This document shows, in pieces, positions 52,699 to 61,570 of a stretch of DNA of 64,000 bases (position 1 is the stretch's first letter; every line of letters starts with the position of its first letter). This stretch comes from Neobacillus notoginsengisoli. Its GTDB lineage: Bacteria > Bacillota > Bacilli > Bacillales > Cytobacillaceae. The position numbers and the translations under genes were made by a program. The stretch spans positions 1 to 64,000 of the forward strand of contig NZ_QWEG01000001.1 in assembly GCF_003515685.1 (NCBI RefSeq). Reading direction: 5' to 3'. The notes under the pieces are model-generated. The model had not been told where the DNA came from. It was given only the letters and a program-made list of their open reading frames with translations, and did not search any database.

Positions 52699-54072
52699 TT
52701 AAATATTATCCGCCATTTCTTCTTTAAAACCAAACAAGTACGTGAAAATGAATCCGAATAGGTATGCAAGTGCGATTCCGATCAAGTAATAAATAAACTT
52801 GTTTTCAACGATTAGCGGAGTCAGAGATAGGCCGGAGACCCCAACCGCTGCCGCGGCTGTTTTCATGACTGCCTGGAAGGCACCGCCGACGGCGCCGCCG
52901 AGGCAAGCGGTGATGAACGGGCGTCCAAGCGGCAGGGTAACCCCATAAAGTAACGGTTCGCCGATGCCAAGGAAACCGACTGGCAGACCACCTTTGATAA
53001 TGTTGCGCAGTCTCTTATTCTTTGTTTTTGTGAAAATTGCAATTGCTGCACCAACCTGGCCTGCACCAGCCATTGCCAGTATTGGAAGAAGCGGAGTGTT
53101 GCCAATTGAGTTAATGAGCTCCAGGTGAATTGGTGTCAAGCCGTGATGCAGACCGACCATGACGAGTGGCAGGAAGAATCCGGCAAGAATCGCGCCTGCG
53201 ACAACGCCGCCAACATCAAGGATCGCTTTCAGTCCGGAAGTGATACCGTCAGCAAGGACGCCAGCGACTGGCATAATCACGAACAGGGAAAAGAATCCGA
53301 CAATTAAAACCGTAATAAGGGATGTAAAAATAATATCAACTGAACTCGGCACAACTTTCCTAACTCGTTTTTCAACAACAGTCATCAGCCATGCGGCAAA
53401 AATGACCCCGAAGAGACCACCGCGCCCTGGTATGAGCAATTCGCCAAACAATTTGATTTCCGCAAGGCCCGGGCTGAAAAGGACAATACCGGCGATGGCG
53501 CCAAGCACAGGCGTTCCGCCGAACTCCCTTGCTGTATTCCAGCCGACAAGAACGGCCAGGGATGCGAATACCGCTCCGCCTAGGACGAGAAGAATTTGAA
53601 TCAAGGTATGGGTGCGTTCAACACCAGAGTTTACTGCAAAGTTGGCTGCTCCGTTAATGAGACCGGAAGCAACAAGACCTGGAATAAGCGGAATGAAAAT
53701 GCTTCCGATTCTGCGGAGCAAGTTCTTTATTGGCGTATTGTTTTTCTTTTTGACAGCTGATTGGTTCAAGGCTGCCCTTTCTTCGAGTGTCAGGTCATCG
53801 GCATTTGCTTCTTCCCCGACACGAAGCCCCGTCATTGCACTCATTTCTGCCGCAACTTTGTTAACAGTACCAGGGCCGACAACGATTTGCAGATTGTCAT
53901 CCTCGACAACGCCCATAACGCCGTCGATTTTCTTTAGATCCTGGATATTGGCCTTGGAATCATCCTTCAAGTTTAGGCGAAGGCGGGTCATACAGTGGGC
54001 CACGCTTCTAACATTGTCTTTGCCGCCGATATGCTGAAGGATATCATTGGCCATCCGTTGTTCTTTTTTCAC
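52699..54072 (-). CDS. murP: PTS MurNAc-specific EIIBC component MurP
   Basis: 457 aa. An N-terminal EIIB domain (about 8-85) carries the phosphorylated Cys in VAHCMTRLRL, and a membrane EIIC domain with about ten helices follows (about 115-450, including GVTLPLGRPFITACLGG). It imports N-acetylmuramic acid as the 6-phosphate. No EIIA domain is fused, so EIIA must come from another PTS. GTG 54072 follows GGGGGAG. It is 12 bp after murQ, in the same operon. Confidence 0.92.
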   Translation of the reverse strand: MKKEQRMANDILQHIGGKDNVRSVAHCMTRLRLNLKDDSKANIQDLKKIDGVMGVVEDDNLQIVVGPGTVNKVAAEMSAMTGLRVGEEANADDLTLEERAALNQSAVKKKNNTPIKNLLRRIGSIFIPLIPGLVASGLINGAANFAVNSGVERTHTLIQILLVLGGAVFASLAVLVGWNTAREFGGTPVLGAIAGIVLFSPGLAEIKLFGELLIPGRGGLFGVIFAAWLMTVVEKRVRKVVPSSVDIIFTSLITVLIVGFFSLFVIMPVAGVLADGITSGLKAILDVGGVVAGAILAGFFLPLVMVGLHHGLTPIHLELINSIGNTPLLPILAMAGAGQVGAAIAIFTKTKNKRLRNIIKGGLPVGFLGIGEPLLYGVTLPLGRPFITACLGGAVGGAFQAVMKTAAAAVGVSGLSLTPLIVENKFIYYLIGIALAYLFGFIFTYLFGFKEEMADNI

Positions 54073-54083
54073 ATTTACTCCCC

Positions 54084-54968
54084 CTATTTTGTCTTTCTTA
54101 TGAATCCATTCGATTCGTCAAGCTTCTGGGCAGCCTCTTCATAGGAGCAATTGAGAAGGATCATGATGATGGCTGCCTTCACGTTCCGTTGTGCTTTTTC
54201 ATAATACTTGGCGGCTGTGTCGTAATCTGTTTCGGCTGCCTGCATAATGATTCGCTTCGAGCGTTCAACCAGTTTCTTGTTCGTCGATTGGACATCAACC
54301 ATAAGGTTTTTGTACACTTTGCCGATGCCAATCATCGATGCGGTCGAAATCATGTTCAGGACAAGCTTTTGGGCGGTGCCTGCCTTCAATCTTGTCGACC
54401 CCGTCAGGACTTCAGGACCGGTTTCAACTTCAATGGCAATTTCCGCGTACTTGCTAATCTCGCTGTTTTTGTTGCAGGTGAGGCTCACTGTCGCTGCCCC
54501 TTTTGACCTGGCATGCTTTAACGCGCCAATCACATACGGTGTCCGGCCGCTTGCGGCAATGCCAATGACTGTGTCATTTTCGTTGACGGAAATGGCTTTC
54601 AGATCTTCAGCTCCCAGGGCTTCATCATCTTCTGCTCCTTCGACTGCTTTTGTGAACGCTTTCATTCCGCCGGCAATAAAACCCTGTACCATTTCAGGCA
54701 GGGAACCGAATGTTGGAACGCATTCAACCGCATCCAAAACGCCAAGCCGTCCGCTCGTACCGGCTCCAAGATAAATGAGGCGCCCGCCTTTGCGGAAGGA
54801 AGAAATGGCCTTGTTGACAGCCTTTTCAATTTCCTGTATTTCTCCAGCGACGGATTGAGGAACAGTTTGGTCTTCCTTGTTCATTGTTTCAAGGATTTCC
54901 TTTACAGACATGAGATCAAGATTCATTGTCTTACCGTTCCTTTTCTCCGTTGTCAATTTATCAAGCAT
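54084..54968 (-). CDS. murQ: N-acetylmuramic acid 6-phosphate etherase MurQ
   Basis: 294 aa, a SIS-fold lyase splitting D-lactate from MurNAc-6-phosphate to give GlcNAc-6-phosphate. Signatures: GGRLIYLGAGTSGRLGVLDAVECVPTF near 61-87, AGGMKAFTKAVEGAEDD near 97-113, and LTGSTRLKAGTAQKLVLNMIST near 185-206. AAAGGGTGG precedes ATG 54968. It heads the murQ-murP unit. Its promoter and candidate operators lie at 55001-55061. Confidence 0.95.
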   Translation of the reverse strand: MLDKLTTEKRNGKTMNLDLMSVKEILETMNKEDQTVPQSVAGEIQEIEKAVNKAISSFRKGGRLIYLGAGTSGRLGVLDAVECVPTFGSLPEMVQGFIAGGMKAFTKAVEGAEDDEALGAEDLKAISVNENDTVIGIAASGRTPYVIGALKHARSKGAATVSLTCNKNSEISKYAEIAIEVETGPEVLTGSTRLKAGTAQKLVLNMISTASMIGIGKVYKNLMVDVQSTNKKLVERSKRIIMQAAETDYDTAAKYYEKAQRNVKAAIIMILLNCSYEEAAQKLDESNGFIRKTK

Positions 54969-55000
54969 AGAACCACCCTTTTTTGTAGTGATATACTTCT

Positions 55001-55061
55001 ATTTTATGCCTATGAAATTTAAAGTCAATAATATTTTACTAAACATTGAATGTAAATTTCA
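55001..55061 (-). promoter_or_regulatory. murQ promoter with two candidate MurR operators
   Basis: On the minus strand -35 TTGACT (55028-55023) and -10 TAAAAT (55006-55001) are 16 bp apart. TGAAATTTAAAGTCA (55013-55027, plus strand) covers the spacer and -35. A related TGAAATTTACATTCA (55061-55047, minus strand) lies just upstream in opposite orientation. RpiR-family regulators commonly bind TGAAA-type palindromes, so both are candidate MurR sites. Confidence 0.65.
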
Positions 55062-55103
55062 TTTGTTTAAATATTAAATAAACTCATTGTTTCAAATATG
55101 CCT

Positions 55104-55290
55104 GTTGATTTCCACTCCGCAAGGAAAGCTCCTGTGAATAATCATCGCAGAGACAGGCGTTCTTTGCCTGTCACGAGGCACACGCTGTCCGCAGGGCGTC
55201 TCAGTGGAGCCTCCTCGGCGCTAATGCGCCTGTGGGGTCTCCACATTGCCGCTACATCCCGCCGGAGTCGTGCCCTCCGTTCCAATCAAC
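55104..55290. repeat. Dispersed repeat R3 (187 bp)
   Basis: It has the same end sequences and internal modules as R1 (GTTGATTT start, GACAGGC-N8-GCCTGTC hairpin, CAGTGGAGCCTCCTCGGCGC, CAATCAAC end). It occupies much of the 401-bp gap between murR and murQ; the rest of the gap is the murQ promoter and the murR terminator. Confidence 0.9.
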
Positions 55291-55328
55291 ATGCCTAGTT
55301 AATTAATCAATAATATTCTTTAACAAAG

Positions 55329-55357
55329 TAAAAAAGCACCTTGCATAGGTGCTTTTG
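55329..55357 (-). terminator. murR terminator
   Basis: AAAAGCACC and GGTGCTTTT arms around TTGCATA; the minus strand runs on into TTTTTT. Confidence 0.88.
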
Positions 55358-55369
55358 GACAAATTGGAT

Positions 55370-56218
55370 TCAGCGTCTTAGTTTTATGACTTCTTTTCGG
55401 GCTTCGTGGTATTGGTCAACCACTTTTTCCCCAACCAGGTTGAACACGCTTAAATAAAGGGCATCAATGATGTTCAACTGGGTCATCCGCGATGAAATGG
55501 TACCGACCCGGTAATCCTGCTCGACTGCCGGTGTACAAAGGCGGATGGACGCCATCTTGTAGAGGGGTGATTTATCAAGGTTGGTAATTGCAATGACAAT
55601 CGCCCCTTTTTCTTTTGCAAAACTGGCAAGCTCCAAAACGTCTTTTGTTTTGCCGGACATTGAAATGGCGACAAAGATATCGTTCGGCGCCAAGTAAGGA
55701 ATAAGAGACAGCAAGTAGTGGAAATCGTGCGCCATCACCGAATGGTAGCCAAGCTTGGAAAATTTGTAGTGGCCATCGAGCGCAGGGGTTGCGGACCCCC
55801 CGACTCCAAAGAAAATCAGCCTGGAGGCATTGGAAATCGCTTCGACAGCCCGCTCGAGTTCTTTCCTGTCAAGCGAGGCGAGTGATGATTCGATAGCTGC
55901 TTTGTTCGTATAGGTGACCCGGTGGAACAAATCATAGGGGGAATCCTTTTGCTGTAAAATCGAAAAATCCGTCAAGTTGGAGCCCGACAACGCAATTTGT
56001 TTTGCCAGTTCAAGTTTGAATGATTTAAAACTGCCTATCCCGATCGATTTGCAAAACCTGACAACACTTGATTCACTGACCCCGGTTTTCTGCGATAAGT
56101 CCTTTGTCGTCATATTTGGGACGAATTGGGGATGCTCAATAATATATTGGCCAATCATTCGCTCAGCTTCAGACAAATTGTCCAATTCGCGCTCAATCCT
56201 AATTAAAAGTGTATTCAT
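55370..56218 (-). CDS. murR: MurR/RpiR family transcriptional regulator
   Basis: 282 aa. An N-terminal RpiR helix-turn-helix (MTTKDLSQKTGVSESSVVRFCK, about 36-57) precedes a C-terminal SIS domain (FFGVGGSATPALDGHYKFSKLG; AISMSGKTKDVLELA, about 130-220) that would bind a sugar phosphate such as MurNAc-6-P. ATG 56218 lies 8 nt after GGGAG; ATG 56239 upstream has that site inside its frame. It probably controls murQ-murP-mupG. Confidence 0.9.
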   Translation of the reverse strand: MNTLLIRIERELDNLSEAERMIGQYIIEHPQFVPNMTTKDLSQKTGVSESSVVRFCKSIGIGSFKSFKLELAKQIALSGSNLTDFSILQQKDSPYDLFHRVTYTNKAAIESSLASLDRKELERAVEAISNASRLIFFGVGGSATPALDGHYKFSKLGYHSVMAHDFHYLLSLIPYLAPNDIFVAISMSGKTKDVLELASFAKEKGAIVIAITNLDKSPLYKMASIRLCTPAVEQDYRVGTISSRMTQLNIIDALYLSVFNLVGEKVVDQYHEARKEVIKLRR

Positions 56219-56399
56219 CAAATCCAGCTCCCAGCTCATAAGCTATTTCAATCATAGAGGGTAAACTGCCCGAAGGCAATAAGGCAGAAATGCCTCGGAA
56301 AAAATAAGCTGTCTATTTCCTGAAAATTTGGTAAAATGTATGTTTATAACGGGCTTTGGCTCAGATAATATACCATACATAAAGAACGGGGGATTGGAA

Positions 56400-57134
56400 A
56401 TGGCGGAAACCGTCGCGGGAAAAATGTCTCCTGCAACAGACTTTAAATCCGGAACACAAGCCGGGATTAGTATCGGAATTGGCTATTTTCCGATAGCCCT
56501 GACTTTCGGGCTTTTGGCAAAATCAGCCGGACTATCGTTTGGGGAAACAGTGATGATGAGCTTGATTGTCTTTGCGGGAGCTTCCCAATATATTTCACTC
56601 AGCCTTCTGAGCCTTGGAACGGGTATGTTTGAAATCGTCCTGACAACCTTTATCGTCAATATCAGGCATTTCCTAATGGCCACTTCGCTGAACGAAAAAG
56701 CGCCTGAAGGGGACACCGCTGCAAAAGCAGTTTATTCCTTCGGGCTGACAGATGAAACATTCTCGGTTGCCGCCACAAAGGATGGCGAGGTTCGCCCGGG
56801 TTATATGTTCGGGCTTGTCCTCATCTCCTATTCCAGCTGGGTAATTTTTTCCGGGGCAGGACACCTCGTTGGAGCGAACCTTCCGAAAACATTGCAGGAG
56901 AGCATGGCTGTCGCCTTATATGCAATGTTCATCGGCCTCCTCGTTCCATCGATGAAAAAGAGCGCCAAGGCCATTTACCTGGCGGTCATGGCAGCTGCCT
57001 TCAACACCATCTTTACACTCGGAAAGGTTTTGGAAGCGGGCTGGGCAATCGTCGCAGCGACACTGCTCGCCGCAGTCATTGCCGAGACAGTTGTTTTTGT
57101 AAAGGAAAGGAAGGTGGCAGGCGGTGAGAAGTGA
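56400..57134 (+). CDS. azlC: AzlC family branched-chain amino acid exporter subunit
   Basis: 244 aa with about six to eight membrane helices. Family segment: GFLLAKSAGLSFGETVMMSL-like (here FGLLAKSAGLSFGETVMMSL), then FAGASQYISLSLLSLG. Works with small AzlD to export branched-chain amino acids. ATG 56400 follows GGGGGATTGG; the open frame from 56328 lacks a site. It overlaps azlD by 11 bp. Confidence 0.9.
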   Translation: MAETVAGKMSPATDFKSGTQAGISIGIGYFPIALTFGLLAKSAGLSFGETVMMSLIVFAGASQYISLSLLSLGTGMFEIVLTTFIVNIRHFLMATSLNEKAPEGDTAAKAVYSFGLTDETFSVAATKDGEVRPGYMFGLVLISYSSWVIFSGAGHLVGANLPKTLQESMAVALYAMFIGLLVPSMKKSAKAIYLAVMAAAFNTIFTLGKVLEAGWAIVAATLLAAVIAETVVFVKERKVAGGEK

Positions 57135-57429
57135 AATCATTTGGATGATTATCGGGATGGGCATCGTCACCTACGTGCCGAGGATGCTCCCGTTCGTCCT
57201 CTTCAAAGGCAAAGAACTGCCGCCTTTTTTGCAAGGAATCTTGAAAAACGTTCCATATGCAACACTCGGCGCGCTCATCTTCCCGGGAATCCTCTTCATT
57301 CATGAAGACATCCGATACGGATTGATTGGCGCGGCGGCAGCGTTTATCGCCGCGTTCCTGGGTGCGAACGTCATCATCGTTGTCCTGGGCTCCATCGCAG
57401 TATTAACCGTTTTTTCAGGTATATTCTAA
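57124..57429 (+). CDS. azlD: AzlD family exporter subunit
   Basis: 101 aa with three or four helices: MIIGMGIVTYVPRMLPFVLF at the start is the AzlD signature. GTG 57124 overlaps the end of azlC; the ribosome-binding site AAGGTGGCAGG lies inside azlC. Together they form a two-component amino-acid exporter. Confidence 0.9.
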   Translation: MRSEIIWMIIGMGIVTYVPRMLPFVLFKGKELPPFLQGILKNVPYATLGALIFPGILFIHEDIRYGLIGAAAAFIAAFLGANVIIVVLGSIAVLTVFSGIF

Positions 57430-57433
57430 ACAG

Positions 57434-57464
57434 TGCCGGTACCTTTAGGGCCGGCTTCTTTTTG
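57434..57464 (+). terminator. azlCD terminator
   Basis: GCCGG and CCGGC arms with GTACCTTTAGGG between, then TTCTTTTT. Confidence 0.8.
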
Positions 57465-57601
57465 CAAAAATTCCTTTGGGCCTACACGCTTTATTTGGCC
57501 GTAATCACGTTTTTCGCATATGCCATCATGTCGGATGTTCTAAACAACAGCTTTTTAACTAAACTAATAAGAGAGAGGCTGTACAAAAAGGAGGACAATT
57601 T

Positions 57602-58873
57602 ATGGCAAGGAAGATGGGAGTATTCACAATCCTGGCTTTTACGCTCTATGGGCTTTTCTTTTATTGGTATTTGTTCAAATTTTCAAGCTCTGCCCTGCCG
57701 TTTGAATACCAGGGGACAAGCGCCGATCCGGCAACCTTCCTGAACGGCCGGGAACTTGGGCTTTCGGAAGAGTATTCGAAAACGAGAAATTTGCTTTTCT
57801 TCCTGTCTTCGCCGTGGGAATGGCTTTTTTACATTCTCATTATGCTGACAGGGTTGAATAGCTGTTTTAAACAATGGGCCGAGCAGGCAACAAAAAGGAA
57901 AATTTTCAGGACGCCGATTTATCTTTTCTGGTTTTCCTTTGTGGGCTACCTCGCCGCCCTTCCGCTCGGTTTAATAAGTTATTCTTTATCAAAAACGTAC
58001 AATATCTCAACCCAGACATTTCCTTCCTGGATGAAGGATGAGCTGATTGACTTTTGGATCAACTACGGAACGCTGCTGATTATCGTTCCGGTGCTGTACT
58101 ATCTTTTGAAAAGAAGCCAGAAACGCTGGTGGTTGTTCGCCTGGATGCTGTCGGTACCGTTTACTTTGTTTATGATGTTCGTCCAGCCGGTTCTCATCGA
58201 CCCTTTATATAATGATTTTTACCCGCTCAAAAACAAAGAACTGGAAGCGAAAATACTCACCATGGCCGACAAGGCTAAAATTCCGGCCGAGCATGTTTTC
58301 GAGGTGAATATGGCCGAGAAAACGAACGCAATGAACGCGTATGTGAACGGCATCGGGTCCAACTCGCGGATTGTCCTTTGGGATACGACGCTGAACCGGC
58401 TCACCGACGACCAGATTTTATTCATCATGGCGCACGAGATGGGCCATTATGTTGAGAAACATTTGTATATCGGGATTGCCGGCTATCTGCTCCTGTCGCT
58501 TGTGGGGTTATATTTAGCCCATGTTCTCATGCAACACATCTTGCAAAAATGGAGCCGGGTACTCAAAGTGCCATCCCCCGACGATATCCGCAGCCTGCCG
58601 CTCATTTTGCTGATATTATCGGTGCTCATGTTCGGGTCAAGCCCGTTATCAAATGCCGTTTCGCGCTACCAGGAAGCGCGTGCCGACCAATACGCGATCA
58701 ATATGACGAAGAACCCGCAGGCAGCCATCGGAAGCTTCCAGGAACTGACCCGTGCAGGGCTAAGCCAAGTAAACCCGCCCTTCCTCGTCAAACAGTTCCG
58801 CTACGGCCACCCAACCATGCTCGAACGCATCTCCATGCTCGAAGAATACCAAATCCAACACCGAAAACAATAA
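57602..58873 (+). CDS. yhfN: M48 family zinc metallopeptidase YhfN
   Basis: 423 aa. The zinc motif is HEMGH (in IMAHEMGHYVEKH, near 279-291), with the third ligand in the EARADQYA motif near 360. Four to six membrane helices flank it, as in CAAX prenyl protease Ste24-like enzymes. In bacteria these degrade or process membrane proteins. ATG 57602 follows AAAAGGAGG. It corresponds to B. subtilis yhfN. Confidence 0.94.
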   Translation: MARKMGVFTILAFTLYGLFFYWYLFKFSSSALPFEYQGTSADPATFLNGRELGLSEEYSKTRNLLFFLSSPWEWLFYILIMLTGLNSCFKQWAEQATKRKIFRTPIYLFWFSFVGYLAALPLGLISYSLSKTYNISTQTFPSWMKDELIDFWINYGTLLIIVPVLYYLLKRSQKRWWLFAWMLSVPFTLFMMFVQPVLIDPLYNDFYPLKNKELEAKILTMADKAKIPAEHVFEVNMAEKTNAMNAYVNGIGSNSRIVLWDTTLNRLTDDQILFIMAHEMGHYVEKHLYIGIAGYLLLSLVGLYLAHVLMQHILQKWSRVLKVPSPDDIRSLPLILLILSVLMFGSSPLSNAVSRYQEARADQYAINMTKNPQAAIGSFQELTRAGLSQVNPPFLVKQFRYGHPTMLERISMLEEYQIQHRKQ

Positions 58874-58903
58874 AGAAGAGCCGGCCTGAGCCGGCTCTTT
58901 CTT
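58874..58903 (+). terminator. yhfN terminator
   Basis: AAGAGCCGGC and GCCGGCTCTT arms around CTGA, then TCTTGG. Confidence 0.88.
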
Positions 58904-58911
58904 GGTGAGGC

Positions 58912-58976
58912 AGGGGACGGTTCTACTGCTTCATTCGAGAGGCGAAAGAAGCACTGGGACGGTTCTGTTGCTTCCC
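58912..58976. repeat. Paired GGGACGGTTCT repeats
   Basis: GGGACGGTTCTACTGCTTC at 58914 and GGGACGGTTCTGTTGCTTC at 58956 are direct repeats 42 bp apart. A related ACTGGAACCGTCCCC occurs inverted at about 38615-38630. Such GGGACGGTTC words recur in Bacillus intergenic DNA. Confidence 0.7.
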
Positions 58977-59072
58977 TCGGATGCTGGCAGTCCAGTCCCT
59001 AGTCCCAGTGCTATAAAAAACTGGGTTCTCATATAATTGGATGAATGCCATTTTTAAATGGGTGGTGAGGGC

Positions 59073-60263
59073 ATGGAGGTTATGGTCAGGAGAGGGGATA
59101 CATTTTGGTACTACAGTCAGTTGTTCAGAACCCCACTCCAGCTGATCATTGATTCAAACCGGGGAATAAGCCCGAATGCCATAACAGTTGGCCAAAGGAT
59201 TCAGATTCCTGGTTTTGTTGCGACCAGTTATCAAGTCCGGCGGGGCGATACATTGTGGGGAATCGCCCGGTCAAGAAATCTGCAGCTGGATACGCTGCTT
59301 CTGACAAACCCAGGTATTAACCCATCAAGGATTCAGATTGGCCAGACAATCCGAATTCCACTTAGAATCACGTGGAGGCTCGTGCAAGGCAGGCAAAATT
59401 ACGACCATCGAATCATGCTGAATGATGTAAGAAGGCTGCGGAATGTGTATCCATTTTTGCAAGTGCCTTCAATCGGAAGTTCAGTTGCCGGACGGAACAT
59501 TCCTGAAGTACTGATTGGCCGCGGTGGTAAAAGGGTTCATTATAACGGTTCATTTCATGCGAATGAATGGATTACGACACCGGTGCTCATGACCTTTCTG
59601 AATGATTACCTGCTGTCGCTGACAAACCAGACGACGATTCGCGGAAGATCCACGTTGCCAACCTACTTGCAGACGACGCTATCTATCGTGCCAATGGTGA
59701 ATCCGGATGGAGTCCATCTTGTCATCAATGGCCTTCCCGCAAACGATCCGTGGCGGGCCAGAGTCGTTGCCTGGAACAGGGGAAGCACAGACTTCTCGGG
59801 CTGGAAAGCCAATATCAGGGGAGTCGACCTGAATGACCAATTCCCGGCTAGGTGGGAATTGGAAAGGGCGCGTAACCCGAAAGTTCCGGGACCGAGGGAT
59901 TACGGGGGTGAGCGGCCCCTGTCCGAACCGGAAGCGATTGCGATGGCGAACTTAACGCGAAGGAGAGATTTTACCAGAGTCCTGGCCTTCCATACTCAGG
60001 GCAAGGTCATTTATTGGGGATTTGAAAACCATGAGCCGCCTGATTCTGAAAGGCTGGTCAGGGAGTTCGCAAGGGTGAGCGGATATGAGCCGGTAAAAAC
60101 GATTGAAAGCTATGCCGGCTACAAGGATTGGTTTATTCAGGATTGGCGGCGGCCAGGCTTTACAGTGGAGCTCGGCAGGGGAGTAAACCCGCTGCCGCTT
60201 GCACAGTTTGATCAAATTTACCAGGAGGCGCTGGGAATTTTCCTGGCAGGCCTATATAGCTGA
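59073..60263 (+). CDS. LysM-containing M14 peptidase (gamma-D-glutamyl-diamino acid type)
   Basis: About 396 aa. Two LysM repeats (about 3-46 and 53-96) bind peptidoglycan. The M14 carboxypeptidase domain has zinc ligands His162 and Glu165 (HANEW), His307 (FHTQG) and the catalytic Glu366 (FTVELGRG). The layout matches endopeptidase I of Lysinibacillus sphaericus, which cuts gamma-D-Glu-meso-diaminopimelate bonds. No signal peptide is visible, so it may act on spore or recycled muropeptides. The start is ATG 59073 (GGTGAGG close by) or 59058. Confidence 0.9.
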   Translation: MEVMVRRGDTFWYYSQLFRTPLQLIIDSNRGISPNAITVGQRIQIPGFVATSYQVRRGDTLWGIARSRNLQLDTLLLTNPGINPSRIQIGQTIRIPLRITWRLVQGRQNYDHRIMLNDVRRLRNVYPFLQVPSIGSSVAGRNIPEVLIGRGGKRVHYNGSFHANEWITTPVLMTFLNDYLLSLTNQTTIRGRSTLPTYLQTTLSIVPMVNPDGVHLVINGLPANDPWRARVVAWNRGSTDFSGWKANIRGVDLNDQFPARWELERARNPKVPGPRDYGGERPLSEPEAIAMANLTRRRDFTRVLAFHTQGKVIYWGFENHEPPDSERLVREFARVSGYEPVKTIESYAGYKDWFIQDWRRPGFTVELGRGVNPLPLAQFDQIYQEALGIFLAGLYS

Positions 60264-60270
60264 TGGAGTA

Positions 60271-60296
60271 TGGCCGGACTGCCGGCCTTTTTACTT
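60271..60296 (+). terminator. Terminator after M14 gene
   Basis: GGCCGG and CCGGCC arms around ACTG, then TTTTTAC. Confidence 0.85.
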
Positions 60297-60430
60297 TTTT
60301 GCAAAGATATTCGAGATTCGCATCCGCTTTTTTCCTGCCCAAATCCATGTCGCAGGCGCGGAATGCCGCAAAATTTGTTTTCACTCCCGTTCATGTTAAA
60401 ATTTTGGCAACATGAAGGGAGGGGTTGCCA

Positions 60431-61099
60431 ATGTGCGGAAGGTTTTCACTCATAACAGATGTGTACGAACTGATGCGGCAATTTCAATTTGAATTCGACG
60501 GGGAGCTCGAGCCGCGCTACAATATCGCACCCGGAACCGATATTCTTGCAATCGCCGCCCATGGCGATAAACGGGTAGCGGGAATGCTGCGTTGGGGATT
60601 GATTCCATTCTGGGCGGATAATGAAAAAATTGGCTACAAGATGATCAATGCCCGGGCAGAGACTGTTCATGAGAAGGGAAGCTTTAAGCAGCCATTGAAG
60701 TCAAAGCGGTGCCTCATCCCTGCCGATGGATATTTTGAATGGAAGAGGGAAGGGAATGTAAAACAGCCTTACAGATTCATCAACCAGGACAACCGACCAC
60801 TTGCTTTCGCAGGGCTGTTTGACCGCTGGGATCGAGGCGGCAAGACGATTTATTCCTGTACGATTATTACGACTGCTGCAAATGAAAAAACGGCTGCCAT
60901 CCATGACCGGATGCCGGCAATCCTAGAGCGTGAACAACAGGATATATGGCTTGATCCATCGGTCACGGACCCACTTACCCTGACGTCACTGTTAAAACCT
61001 TATCCCCTTGGCAAAATTGATTTTTATCAGGTTTCCACACGAGTGAACTCGGCAAGAAATGAAGACGAGGAACTGATCGCACCACTCAACAGCAAGTAG
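60431..61099 (+). CDS. SRAP (YedK/HMCES) DNA-abasic-site shield protein
   Basis: 222 aa. Catalytic residues fit the SRAP family: Cys2 exposed after Met removal, Asn73 (INARAE), Glu103 (YFEWK) and His158 (HDRMP). It forms a thiazolidine crosslink with abasic sites in single-stranded DNA. ATG 60431 must be the start because the chemistry needs Cys at position 2; GGGAGGGG lies 6 nt upstream. Confidence 0.95.
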   Translation: MCGRFSLITDVYELMRQFQFEFDGELEPRYNIAPGTDILAIAAHGDKRVAGMLRWGLIPFWADNEKIGYKMINARAETVHEKGSFKQPLKSKRCLIPADGYFEWKREGNVKQPYRFINQDNRPLAFAGLFDRWDRGGKTIYSCTIITTAANEKTAAIHDRMPAILEREQQDIWLDPSVTDPLTLTSLLKPYPLGKIDFYQVSTRVNSARNEDEELIAPLNSK

Positions 61100-61114
61100 G
61101 AGGAGTTTTCATAT

Positions 61115-61147
61115 CAAAAAAAACCGCCCGGGCAGGGGCGGTTTTTG
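61115..61147 (+). terminator. SRAP gene terminator
   Basis: AAAAACCGCCC and GGGCGGTTTTT arms, with a T run following. Confidence 0.92.
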
Positions 61148-61256
61148 CCATTATCCTTTGACTTTTCGGTTTGGAAGCCGTGGAAATAAGATTCTGAAAT
61201 AGAGACGGCTGGCTTCCTGGCTACTTTTTTAGGTGGTGGCCGGGTTGCCGAAAATT

Positions 61257-61493
61257 TCAGGCACCAAATCGCTTTTCAAGTTCCACAAGGTTTCCAGAAA
61301 GGCGCATAAAGTCCTTTTCATTGCGTTGCTCCAATGCTTCATCGATATTGCGCAAAAGTTTCTCTTTTTCAATGTTCAACTGGATTTCATTCAGCAGCAT
61401 CTCAATGTAAAGTTCCTGCAGCGACGACTTCTTTGCTTTTTCCTTTTTCATTGCGCCGATTTTCATCAGTTCCGCGTAGGATTTTTCCTTCAT
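61257..61493 (-). CDS. yhzC: IDEAL-domain protein (YhzC-like)
   Basis: 78 aa, helical and highly charged. The IDEAL motif appears literally as IDEAL in LLRNIDEALEQRNEKDFMRL (about 47-66), a short helix pair found in ComK, YpiB and related low-GC proteins, where it binds partners such as MecA. It is adjacent to and divergent from comK, as B. subtilis yhzC is. The ribosome-binding site is GGGGGG. Confidence 0.85.
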   Translation of the reverse strand: MKEKSYAELMKIGAMKKEKAKKSSLQELYIEMLLNEIQLNIEKEKLLRNIDEALEQRNEKDFMRLSGNLVELEKRFGA

Positions 61494-61570
61494 CCTTCAT
61501 CCCCCCTGCTGCTTTTTTTAATTATAGTGAATTGATAAAGCAAAATCAAGGGAGTTTTTATAATTTTCTG

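Noticed and set aside
53159-53599. ORFs antisense to murP and murQ
   Set aside because: Shadows of well-supported genes with biased low-complexity products.
57462-57743. 93-aa ORF between azlD and yhfN
   Set aside because: It starts in the azlCD terminator and overlaps yhfN in another frame without a ribosome-binding site.
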